Assembly (NCBI GenBank): GCA_020637445.1
Contig: JACJVZ010000001.1
Location: 868,001 to 932,000 of the forward strand
Length of the DNA stretch: 64,000 nt
DNA from: Calditrichota bacterium
GTDB lineage: Bacteria; Electryoneota; RPQS01
Reading direction: 5' to 3'
Part shown: one piece after another, positions 9,302 through 15,766 of the stretch
Layout: the number at the start of each line of letters is the position of its first letter
How positions within the stretch are numbered: the first letter of the stretch is position 1
The notes under the pieces: generated by a model
Database searches by the model: none
What the model was told of the DNA's origin: nothing
The model's input: only the letters and a program-made list of their open reading frames with translations
Made by a program: the position numbers and the translations under genes

Positions 9302-9794
9302 TTCCGACAACAACGCGATGAATCATGGAAATGTGGAAACGGAAATCAGCCGGGACCACCAGAAGGTGCGTGACGCGTTGCGATCTCTGCCCAAAGCAAA
9401 TTGTCCTGTAGGTTTTGATTTTAGACTTGAACGCAGGCTTGCCGGCAACCCGGTAGGTGGGACACGCTCCGGTTGGAGCATGGGTTGGTTAGGAGCCGGA
9501 GTAGGCTTCGCCACCGCGATGGTGATTGCAGTATTTGTATTTAACTTTGGTTCTATTCCGGGAGTCAGCCCGGCGAATGTCGCGGGAACGCCCTCGCAGG
9601 TGAAAACCAGCGGCGCACCGATTGAACAGCCAGCTGAAATGGCCAAGTCCAATGAGACGCCTGCGCAGTCCACAACGATTGCCGAAGAGTCTGAGCAGCT
9701 TGCATCCAAGCAGGACACCAGTAAGGACAAGACCAAGCCGGGAACGTTACCCGAAGGTCAGTATCAGACGGTAAGTGGTTCCGGCGGAAGATAA
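9294..9794 (+). CDS. Putative anti-sigma factor, single-pass membrane protein
   Basis: 166 residues from GTG 9294. A soluble N-terminal part holds ALRSLPKANCPVGFDFRLER, a pattern seen just before the membrane span in many anti-sigma proteins. One transmembrane helix covers about residues 63-86, followed by a low-complexity Pro/Ser/Thr/Lys periplasmic tail. There is no HxxxCxxC zinc motif; Cys37 is the only cysteine. Assignment rests on position (overlap with the sigma gene) and architecture, not on a recognised domain. A strong terminator follows. Confidence 0.62.
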   Translation: MTNSDNNAMNHGNVETEISRDHQKVRDALRSLPKANCPVGFDFRLERRLAGNPVGGTRSGWSMGWLGAGVGFATAMVIAVFVFNFGSIPGVSPANVAGTPSQVKTSGAPIEQPAEMAKSNETPAQSTTIAEESEQLASKQDTSKDKTKPGTLPEGQYQTVSGSGGR

Positions 9795-9815
9795 GTTTTC
9801 CGAATCGAGTTCTAA

Positions 9816-9850
9816 GAAAACGGCGACTTGTTGGGTCGCCGTTTTCTTTT
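9816..9850 (+). terminator. Intrinsic terminator after the sigma/anti-sigma pair
   Basis: A perfect 12-bp inverted repeat: GAAAACGGCGAC (9816-9827) and GTCGCCGTTTTC (9835-9846) with a 7-base loop, followed by TTTT. It lies 21 bases after the anti-sigma stop and ends the operon that begins upstream of the window. Confidence 0.92.
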
Positions 9851-9931
9851 GAAGGATGAAGGCGGAAGGATGAAGGATGGCGGAAAGAATTAGGGACAAA
9901 GGATGAAACTGTAAATCCCAAATCGAAAAAT

Positions 9932-9975
9932 CAGATTCCGGCCGGGTTGCGGAAGACCTTAACCCGGCTCGGCGA
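9932..9975. repeat. Palindromic intergenic repeat, copy A
   Basis: Begins CAGATTCCGGC and ends GGCTCGGCGA, as copies B (10028) and C (12992) do. Its stem is GCCGGGTT (9941-9948) pairing with AACCCGGC (9961-9968). Relative to the other copies one stem pair is changed on both sides (C-G against G-C), so the pairing is conserved although the sequence differs. Confidence 0.75.
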
Positions 9976-9977
9976 TC

Positions 9978-10000
9978 AGGGGCACCCGCAGCGGGTGCCG
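9978..10000. repeat. GGCACCC hairpin, left member of an inverted 23-mer pair
   Basis: Contains GGCACCCGC (9981-9989) and its complement GCGGGTGCC (9991-9999). The whole 23-base element reappears in reverse orientation at 11823-11845, so the two copies bracket the FG-GAP/T9SS gene. Confidence 0.8.
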
Positions 10001-10027
10001 CCGCGAGTAAATCGTGAAGGCGGAGTT

Positions 10028-10096
10028 CAGATTCCGGCGGGGAACCGCTACGCTAAATCACTTCACTGCGTTCGAGCGCAGGCCCCGCTCGGCGAG
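10028..10096. repeat. Palindromic intergenic repeat, copy B
   Basis: Same ends as copies A and C: CAGATTCCGGCGGGGAACCG at the left and CCCCGCTCGGCGAG (10083-10096) at the right. The outer stem is GCGGGG (10037-10042) with CCCCGC (10083-10088). The loop is longer than in A or C and holds an extra segment (about 10055-10080) with its own GCG-rich pairing. Confidence 0.75.
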
Positions 10097-10127
10097 TAGA
10101 AGTATGAAGTCAGGATCCCCCCTTAAT

Positions 10128-10156
10128 CCCCCCATTTCTGCGGCAGAAATGGGGGG
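10128..10156. repeat. Perfect 14-bp inverted repeat, C-run/G-run palindrome
   Basis: CCCCCCATTTCTGC (10128-10141) and GCAGAAATGGGGGG (10143-10156) are exact complements separated by one base. There is no T-run, so it is not a standard terminator. It sits 25 bases upstream of the promoter of the FG-GAP gene. In this 450-base gap (9795-10243) I see only this, the terminator, the repeat copies and the promoter; no gene. Confidence 0.8.
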
Positions 10157-10180
10157 AGATCAGAGAAAAGTCTGGACAAG

Positions 10181-10209
10181 TTGACTTTTTGAGTTTGCGA
10201 AAGTAGATT
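10181..10209 (+). promoter_or_regulatory. Sigma-70-like promoter of the FG-GAP/T9SS gene
   Basis: TTGACT (10181-10186) and TAGATT (10204-10209) with a 17-base spacer. Transcription would begin near 10216, about 28 bases before the ATG at 10244. Confidence 0.62.
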
Positions 10210-10243
10210 GCAGAAAACAGGCAATCACACTTCTGAGGCCGTT

Positions 10244-11802
10244 ATGAAACCGCGAATTTCATCTGCATTCAATCTTCTGAAGCGGGTGGGGTTCGCGGTT
10301 TTGGTTTTTTGGGGAAGGATGACTGCCCATGCCCAACAGATCATTTGGGAGCGGGACGGTGAAGGGGACAGCTCACGGTACGGTCGAGAGATTCTGCCGT
10401 TGGGTGATCAAAATCTGGATGGGTTTGATGACTTTGCTGTGCAAGCGTTTGGAGTTGGTCCGCAGGGTACGGAGAACGGTGTTTGGATTGATTTCTTTCA
10501 TGGCGGCGACCCGTCGAGTACGGAACCTTACCTACGTATTGACACCCCACCGGACGGAATTTGGACGGGGGATATTTGGACGTTGGATTTCAATGGGGAC
10601 GGGTTTACGGATGTCATGCTGACGGGTAATATCAAGATCTATTTCGGTGGTCCGGACATGGACACCATCCCGGATGTCGTCTGGAACGGACAACGAAGAG
10701 ATACAGAAACGTCAAAGTACCCCATAGGCGATTTCAATGGCGATGGATTTGATGACTTCGTCCGGTATGATGGCGTTATTGGGGGGGGGGCAGCACGGAG
10801 ATATTTTTTGGTGGACTGCCGTTTGATACGATTCCGGACCTTGTCTTACACAGCGGAGCGCTAATTCAAAAAGCTCTACCTCGCACACACAGAGACTTGA
10901 ATGGGGATGGAATTGACGATTTCATTACAGCCGTGTATGGCGGCAATACGACGCGGATGTATGTCTATCACGGAAGTATGTCACCCGATACTCTCCCGGA
11001 TCAAGAAGTCCCCGTAACAGGCCAGCACACACACATTGATATAGTTCCCGATTTGAATGGCGACGGTAAGGACGATTTGATTTTGTTTGGCGGAGGTGGT
11101 CCGGGCAGTTACAATGTGTTTCTCGGCGGTGATTCAATCTCTTCATATCCGGATTTCACTTTGGACACGGCTTGCGATCTGATTCTCGACGATGCGCGCA
11201 ACTACGGTGCCGAGATTGCCGGCGCCGGAGACTTCAATCACGATGGAATCAATGACGTGTTGATCGTAAACCCCACGTGTCCCAATTGGGGAATCGGGAG
11301 TCTGTATTTGGGTTACCACTGGCTGAATGAGCAGCCGGTTTGGACGATCTGGGGGCGTCAGGCTCCCTACAATCTGATTGGGATTCGTTTTGCGGCGGGC
11401 GTTGGTGACATTAACCATGATGGCTTCGACGACGTGGCCTTTGGCGCTTTCAACAATGACTTCGACGGTTGGCGCGGGCGGGCCGTTGTACTTGCGGGTC
11501 ATGCAATGCAAGTCCCGGTGGAGGAACAGCCTGTCGAGCTGCCTGACGAACTTGACGTGTCGGTCTATCCGAATCCATTCAACTCGACTGTAAGCATTTC
11601 ACTTGAAGCGCCGCTTCATTCTGAAACAAAAGTTTCGCTCCACGATCTACTTGGCCGAGAAGTCGATGTGATTTATCGCGGTAGACTTGCGGCTTCAACG
11701 ATTTCATACACTGCGCCCGCTGCGCTTGCGAGTGGAGTTTATTTTGTGCGGGCGATTTCGGGAGTGCAATCGCAGATGGCGAAGGTGGTACTGCTGAAGT
11801 AG
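10244..11802 (+). pseudogene. Secreted FG-GAP/VCBS repeat protein with T9SS sorting domain, frameshifted
   Basis: Two reading frames encode one protein of about 519 residues. The first runs from ATG 10244 to a premature stop at 10864. The second frame resumes after the tract of ten Gs at 10781-10790 and runs to 11802. One extra G, or two fewer, restores the frame. A signal peptide (residues 1-31, ending AHAQ) precedes repeated Ca-binding-like modules such as DFNGDGFTDV, DFNGDGFDDF, DLNGDGIDDF, DLNGDGKDDL and DFNHDGINDV, a beta-propeller of integrin-alpha type. The last 80 residues (VYPNPFNSTVSISLEAP onward, ending MAKVVLLK) are a T9SS type A sorting domain, so it is probably surface-exposed. 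The frameshift may be an assembly error, a true mutation or a phase-variable switch. Confidence 0.85.
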
Positions 11803-11822
11803 GGACATCCATTTCCCCGCGT

Positions 11823-11845
11823 CGGCACCCGCTGCGGGTGCCCCT
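11823..11845. repeat. GGCACCC hairpin, right member of the inverted 23-mer pair
   Basis: GGCACCCGC (11824-11832) and GCGGGTGCC (11834-11842). It is the exact reverse complement of 9978-10000 and lies 20 bases after the stop of the FG-GAP gene. No T-run follows, so terminator function is doubtful. Confidence 0.8.
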
Positions 11846-11867
11846 TTGCCGGGCGACTCGAGAGCTT

Positions 11868-12096
11868 GAATGATGACGTGCAAAAACGCTTTCGATTTGC
11901 GCTTGGCTTTTGGGATATGCTTGAATAGATCCTTACAGAGGATGACGGAGAACGTGGCGCATTGCGGGTCTGGAGACCCACAACGGCGAACAGAGGGGTT
12001 CTTCACTTCGTTCAGAATGATGACGTGCAAAAACGCTTTCGATTTGCGCTTGGCTTTTGGGACATGCTTGAATAGATCCTTACAGAGGATGACGGA
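11868..12096. repeat. 82-bp direct repeat, two copies
   Basis: Copies at 11868-11949 and 12015-12096 begin GAATGATGACGTGC and end GAGGATGACGGA. They differ at one base (GATATGC against GACATGC). The 65 bases between them include TTCTTCACTTCGTTCAG, which runs into the second copy. The 407-base gap 11803-12209 holds these repeats, the hairpin at 11823 and the promoter at 12147; open frames across it on both strands are products of the repeat and not convincing genes. Confidence 0.9.
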
Positions 12097-12146
12097 AGGG
12101 AAGAGGTGGTACCCGGGGAACTTGCGGGGGATGTGGCGGGTTAGAC

Positions 12147-12175
12147 TTGACATGGGCAATGAAAACAAGTATATT
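12147..12175 (+). promoter_or_regulatory. Near-consensus sigma-70 promoter of the small CxxC protein gene
   Basis: TTGACA (12147-12152) is a perfect -35 and TATATT (12170-12175) a strong -10, with an ideal 17-base spacer. Predicted start of transcription is near 12182, giving a leader of about 28 bases with AAAGG (12196-12200) nine bases before the ATG. It is the strongest-looking promoter in the window. Confidence 0.82.
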
Positions 12176-12209
12176 CCCAGTTGTCGAAAATCCCGAAAGG
12201 AAAATATAA

Positions 12210-12401
12210 ATGGCAAAGAAACAGACCTTTACCGACAAGCTCTCGAAGAAGAAGGGCGCCGGTGCCGCGCACTGCCCGGTTTGTGACGAGATTTTTCACC
12301 CCGTTCGTGTCCGTGAATTCGTGACCGTAGGGGGCCGCCGCAACCAGACCACCAAGATGGTCAAGGTGTGCAAGTGCAATCAGACCGAGGTGTACGGTTA
12401 A
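12210..12401 (+). CDS. Small zinc-ribbon-like protein of unknown function
   Basis: 63 residues, very basic N-terminus (MAKKQTFTDKLSKKK). Cysteines are arranged CPVC (residues 22-25) and CKC (54-56), so three or four could bind one zinc ion in a ribbon. I do not recognise the family. The size, charge and cysteines would suit a ribosome- or nucleic-acid-associated protein, but that is inference. The near-consensus promoter and good ribosome binding site imply strong expression. rdgB follows almost at once and may be co-transcribed. Confidence 0.8.
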   Translation: MAKKQTFTDKLSKKKGAGAAHCPVCDEIFHPVRVREFVTVGGRRNQTTKMVKVCKCNQTEVYG

Positions 12402-12405
12402 GCCG

Positions 12406-13017
12406 ATTCGTCTCTTAGTCGCTACTCGTAACGCGGATAAGCTCCGCGAGATTCAGGAGAAATTCACGGGGGTGCCCGTGAAACTCTTGAGCCTCGCGGA
12501 GTTTTCATCTCTTCCCGAAACCGTCGAGGACCAGCCAGACCTGATCGGTAACGCGATTAAGAAAGCAACGGAAGCTGCCCGTGGTACGGGACTTTGGGCG
12601 ATGGCGGATGACACCGGACTGGAGGTCGATGCACTGGACGGAGCGCCGGGAGTGTACTCCGCAAGGTACTCAGGCCCCGGTGCAACCTACGCCAGCAACT
12701 GTGAAAAACTCCTGAGAGACTTGAGTGAAGTTCCCCGCGACAAACGGACGGCACACTTCAAGTGCGTGATCGCCCTCAAGACAGACGATGGGCTTTACTG
12801 TGTCGAGGGAATCCTGCTTGGCCGAATTGCCGAGACAGGACGAGGCAACAAAGGCTTCGGCTACGATCCGATCTTTGAGCTGGAAGATGGAAGAATGCTC
12901 GCCGAACTCGAAATGGCCGAAAAAAACCGCCTGTCCCATCGAGGACAAGCGGTAGACAAGATGAAGAGGTTGTTGGAATTTTTATTGCTCACAGATTCCG
13001 GCGGGGAACCGCGCTGA
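12406..13017 (+). CDS. rdgB: dITP/XTP pyrophosphatase, non-canonical start
   Basis: 203 residues if initiated at ATT 12406. RdgB/HAM1 hydrolyses dITP, ITP and XTP to monophosphates and pyrophosphate to keep them out of DNA and RNA. The first residues RLLVATRNADKLREI match the family start, including the Asn and Lys that bind substrate. Downstream are ADDTGLEVDALDGAPGVYSA, GNKGFGYDPIF and EKNRLSHRGQA, all RdgB motifs. No ATG, GTG or TTG exists in frame between an upstream stop (TAG 12328) and GTG 12472; starting at 12472 would delete the first 22 residues and the nucleotide-binding loop. The last eight residues are encoded by the palindromic repeat copy C. Confidence 0.85.
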   Translation: MRLLVATRNADKLREIQEKFTGVPVKLLSLAEFSSLPETVEDQPDLIGNAIKKATEAARGTGLWAMADDTGLEVDALDGAPGVYSARYSGPGATYASNCEKLLRDLSEVPRDKRTAHFKCVIALKTDDGLYCVEGILLGRIAETGRGNKGFGYDPIFELEDGRMLAELEMAEKNRLSHRGQAVDKMKRLLEFLLLTDSGGEPR

Positions 13018-13041
13018 CGCGCTTAATCCCCGCTCGGCGAG
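12992..13041. repeat. Palindromic intergenic repeat, copy C, overlapping the rdgB 3' end
   Basis: Left end CAGATTCCGGCGGGGAACCG, right end CCCCGCTCGGCGAG (13028-13041), identical at the ends to copy B. Stem GCGGGGA (13001-13007) with TCCCCGC (13027-13033), and an inner GCGC-TGAC-GCGC hairpin. It fills the 28-base gap between the convergent rdgB and barrel genes and could act as a shared 3' structure; there is no T-run. Confidence 0.78.
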
Positions 13042-13045
13042 ACAA

Positions 13046-14509
13046 TTAGAAGCTCACCATAGTTTCGATGCGCACGGTGCGGTAGGTCTCGCCGTTAGCA
13101 TAAGTCACGCGGTGATCGTATACCAAGTTGACATTCGGTGCAAGCGCAATGAAGAACTTGCCACCGTAAATCGTGCCGTCTGAGAGCTTTTCGAAGAATT
13201 CGGGCCTGTTAGGTTGATAGAAGTAGCCCGCGATTTTGCGCAACCGACTGAGGTTTTGGGGTGGAGTGGCGGCCGCTTCACCGTAGAAGGTCTTGCCGCT
13301 TGGATAGTTGGGGCCGTGCATGTCCAATGCCCAAGCATAAACATATCCGATATCCGTAAGAGAAAGCGTCAAATCTCCGTAGATACCTTCCGCTTTTCCG
13401 AGTCCCGCCAAACGGGACTCTTTTGTTTGGTAGTCAAACGTCGAATCTTTGGGAACGACTTGCGCGCGCTCCAGTTCATAGGAGTAGTCGAAATAGTCGC
13501 CGATAAACTCCTTTTCATAGCGGCGGTATTCGAGTCCGACCTCTACAGGTCCCAGCACCGATCTCGCTCCCGGAAACGCCCAGCCCCAACCGTAGTCGAG
13601 CGTCTGAGCCGCCTGCGCGTAGCCCCACAAGGAGAAATTCTTTGCTTTTGCCACCGGAAAACCTACATCCACTCCGGTCAGCATAACGCCATCTTTTTTG
13701 TCACGATAATCGCCGGGCAAGTGATAGATATCCGGCAGATATCCCCATTCAATCATCTGCTGGATTTGATCTGCGCTCAAAGTGTCCATGATCTCTTGGA
13801 CGCGGACACGGTCATTGACGTCACGAAACAAATCTAACCTGTCCGGAACGCCGTCATCATCGGAATCATGCAGTCCGGCATATTGATTTCCGTCATAGCC
13901 GATTGATGCACCGAACACCGGACTGAATTTGATTGGCGGACGCAGGGCGACTCGTCCGGCGAAGAGCCCGGGCTCAGTGAACTCGCGGAAATTGTTCGTC
14001 ATGCCTTGCCATGAAATCAATCCGCCTTTTCCGTACTCGCCCTCTACATAGGCACCGACGCGCTTGATTTCCGGATATTGAATCGTGTTCGCATAACGGT
14101 GCATGATGATGCCGTAGCCGATCGTGACATTATCGAGCGCGCCGACGCGCATGTATAGCGGATCACCGGGTGCGCCGTAACGAATGTAGTAGACCTTTTC
14201 GATAGCATCTTCGGGCTCATCCCATTCGTCTTCTTTGAGATTTCCCTCTTCATCGACGCGAAGCGTTAGGTCCAAGCCCACTCCCCATTTCCCCAAAGGA
14301 ACATCGGGACGAAGGCCGAATTGCTGATAGAGCTTGCCGTTGATAATGACCATGCCGATCGTGCCATTCCAGCGGATCTTGTTCCCTCCTGTGGCGCCGC
14401 CTCGGAAGGGGGGATCAAAGGCAGGATCGAGCACCTCCTGAGCCATGCCTCTCAAAGGGACAGCCAGTAAAATGGCAAGCAAGCAGAGGTATTTGATATA
14501 TGGGGCCAT
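13046..14509 (-). CDS. Outer-membrane beta-barrel protein of unknown function
   Basis: 487 residues from ATG 14509; an extra in-frame ATG 13 codons earlier (14548) is disfavoured because it falls on the -35 box. Signal peptide MAPYIKYLCLLAILLAVPLRG ends near GMAQ. The mature protein is rich in alternating aromatic/polar strands (GYGIIMHRYANTIQYPEIKR, GGKFFIALAPNVNLVYDHRV) and ends in Phe after RIETMVSF, the C-terminal signature recognised by BamA. A loop at about residues 215-225 contains DSDDDGVPD, a Ca-binding thrombospondin-3-type motif. It is the only minus-strand gene here and is divergent from the cysteine desulfurase. Family not recognised. Confidence 0.8.
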   Translation of the reverse strand: MAPYIKYLCLLAILLAVPLRGMAQEVLDPAFDPPFRGGATGGNKIRWNGTIGMVIINGKLYQQFGLRPDVPLGKWGVGLDLTLRVDEEGNLKEDEWDEPEDAIEKVYYIRYGAPGDPLYMRVGALDNVTIGYGIIMHRYANTIQYPEIKRVGAYVEGEYGKGGLISWQGMTNNFREFTEPGLFAGRVALRPPIKFSPVFGASIGYDGNQYAGLHDSDDDGVPDRLDLFRDVNDRVRVQEIMDTLSADQIQQMIEWGYLPDIYHLPGDYRDKKDGVMLTGVDVGFPVAKAKNFSLWGYAQAAQTLDYGWGWAFPGARSVLGPVEVGLEYRRYEKEFIGDYFDYSYELERAQVVPKDSTFDYQTKESRLAGLGKAEGIYGDLTLSLTDIGYVYAWALDMHGPNYPSGKTFYGEAAATPPQNLSRLRKIAGYFYQPNRPEFFEKLSDGTIYGGKFFIALAPNVNLVYDHRVTYANGETYRTVRIETMVSF

Positions 14510-14519
14510 AGTCGTGGTT

Positions 14520-14548
14520 AAGTTACGTAAAACAGCGAGGTTTGTCAA
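14520..14548 (-). promoter_or_regulatory. Promoter of the outer-membrane barrel gene
   Basis: On the minus strand TTGACA (14548-14543) and TAACTT (14525-14520) are 17 bases apart. The predicted transcription start is about 14513, only four bases before the ATG at 14509, so the transcript would be nearly leaderless. Confidence 0.62.
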
Positions 14549-14568
14549 GTGTTTCAGATGCGAAATAC

Positions 14569-14597
14569 TTGCATTTTCACGTGGTAAAGTGTATATT
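14569..14597 (+). promoter_or_regulatory. Promoter of the cysteine desulfurase gene
   Basis: TTGCAT (14569-14574) and TATATT (14592-14597) with a 17-base spacer. The predicted transcription start is about 14604, two bases before ATG 14606, again implying an almost leaderless message. No Shine-Dalgarno sequence precedes that ATG. Confidence 0.65.
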
Positions 14598-14605
14598 TAC
14601 AAGCT

Positions 14606-15766
14606 ATGGCAGGAATGGTATATCTTGACAACGCAGCAACTACGCAGCCCGATCCGCAAGTGATCGAGGCTATGACGCACGCGCTTTCCGACGGCTGGGG
14701 AAACCCTTCTAGCGTCCATGAACATGGCAAGCGCGCCAAGATGCTGCTTGAAGAAGCTCGCGTTCGAATTTCTCGGTTGGCGAACTGTCATCCAGACGAA
14801 GTGTTTTTCACGTCCGGAGGAACGGAAGCTGATAATTGGGCGATTCAGGGAGCACTGGCGGCGAGTGATAAGTCAAGCAAGCACGTCGTGATCACGGCAT
14901 TCGAGCATCATGCTGTCTTAGACGCGGCAAAAGCCGCGGAAAAATCCGGCGTAGCACTAACCGTCGTTCCCGTGTCGTCAAACGGCGTTGTGGACCCGCA
15001 AGAAATTGAGAAAGCTCTCCGACCCGAAACGGTAGTTGTTTCAGTAATGCATGTCAACAACGAGTTGGGAACGATCCAGCCGACACACGAAATAGGTACT
15101 TTGTGCAATCGTTCGAAAGTTCAGTTTCACAGCGACTACGTCCAGAGCTTTGGTAAGCTCCAGCTTGATTTTGCAAGTTTACCTGTAGATATGATTTCGA
15201 TTTCCGCCCACAAGATTCACGGCCCCAAGGGAGTAGGCGCGCTTATCATACGCCGCGGAACAAAGCTCGCCCAGCATCAGTACGGCGGCAGTCAGGAGCG
15301 CGGCCGCCGCACGGGCACGGAGAACATTCCGGGCATAGTGGGATTTGGCAAGGCGGCCGAACTGTGTGCTGAGCGGATGAAATCTGATTGCAAACGAATT
15401 GTGGGGCTTCACGACAGGTGCGAACGCGAACTCAAAGCGAGAATACCCGGCCTGTTCGTCAATTGTGAAGAGACTCCGCGCGCCAAGAACATTTCAAACA
15501 TCCGTGTTCCGGGCTGTGACGGTGAAGAACTGCTCATCGCATTGGACATGCGAGGGATCAGCGTGTCGACAGGAGCTGCTTGCAGCGCAGGCGCAACAGG
15601 CGCATCGCATGTCATGAAGGCACTTGGGTTATCCGTGGCCGACGCACGGTCGAGCATTCGAATTAGTTTCGGCCGTTTCAGCACGGACGCAGATGTGGAT
15701 GAGTTGGTGACGGTCTTTCCCAGTATCGTCGAGAGACAAAGAAAAACAATGGCGGTGGTTTCATGA
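14606..15766 (+). CDS. Cysteine desulfurase, NifS/IscS family
   Basis: 386 residues, PLP-dependent aminotransferase class V fold. The N-terminus has YLDNAATTQPDPQV. The PLP lysine is Lys203 in SAHKIHGPKGVG, and the catalytic cysteine is Cys326 in STGAACSAGATGASHVMKAL. It removes sulfur from cysteine as a persulfide for Fe-S clusters and thiolation. mnmA lies one gene downstream on the same strand, so a main job is probably supplying sulfur for tRNA 2-thiouridine, as in IscS-MnmA or YrvO-MnmA pairs. ATG 14615 is an alternative start three codons in. Confidence 0.93.
   Translation: MAGMVYLDNAATTQPDPQVIEAMTHALSDGWGNPSSVHEHGKRAKMLLEEARVRISRLANCHPDEVFFTSGGTEADNWAIQGALAASDKSSKHVVITAFEHHAVLDAAKAAEKSGVALTVVPVSSNGVVDPQEIEKALRPETVVVSVMHVNNELGTIQPTHEIGTLCNRSKVQFHSDYVQSFGKLQLDFASLPVDMISISAHKIHGPKGVGALIIRRGTKLAQHQYGGSQERGRRTGTENIPGIVGFGKAAELCAERMKSDCKRIVGLHDRCERELKARIPGLFVNCEETPRAKNISNIRVPGCDGEELLIALDMRGISVSTGAACSAGATGASHVMKALGLSVADARSSIRISFGRFSTDADVDELVTVFPSIVERQRKTMAVVS

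Noticed and set aside
11704..12286. Open reading frames of 80-170 codons on both strands across 11.7-12.3 kb
   Set aside because: They run through the 82-bp direct repeat, repeat their own sequence, have no ribosome binding sites and overlap the end of the T9SS gene or the start of the small CxxC gene.
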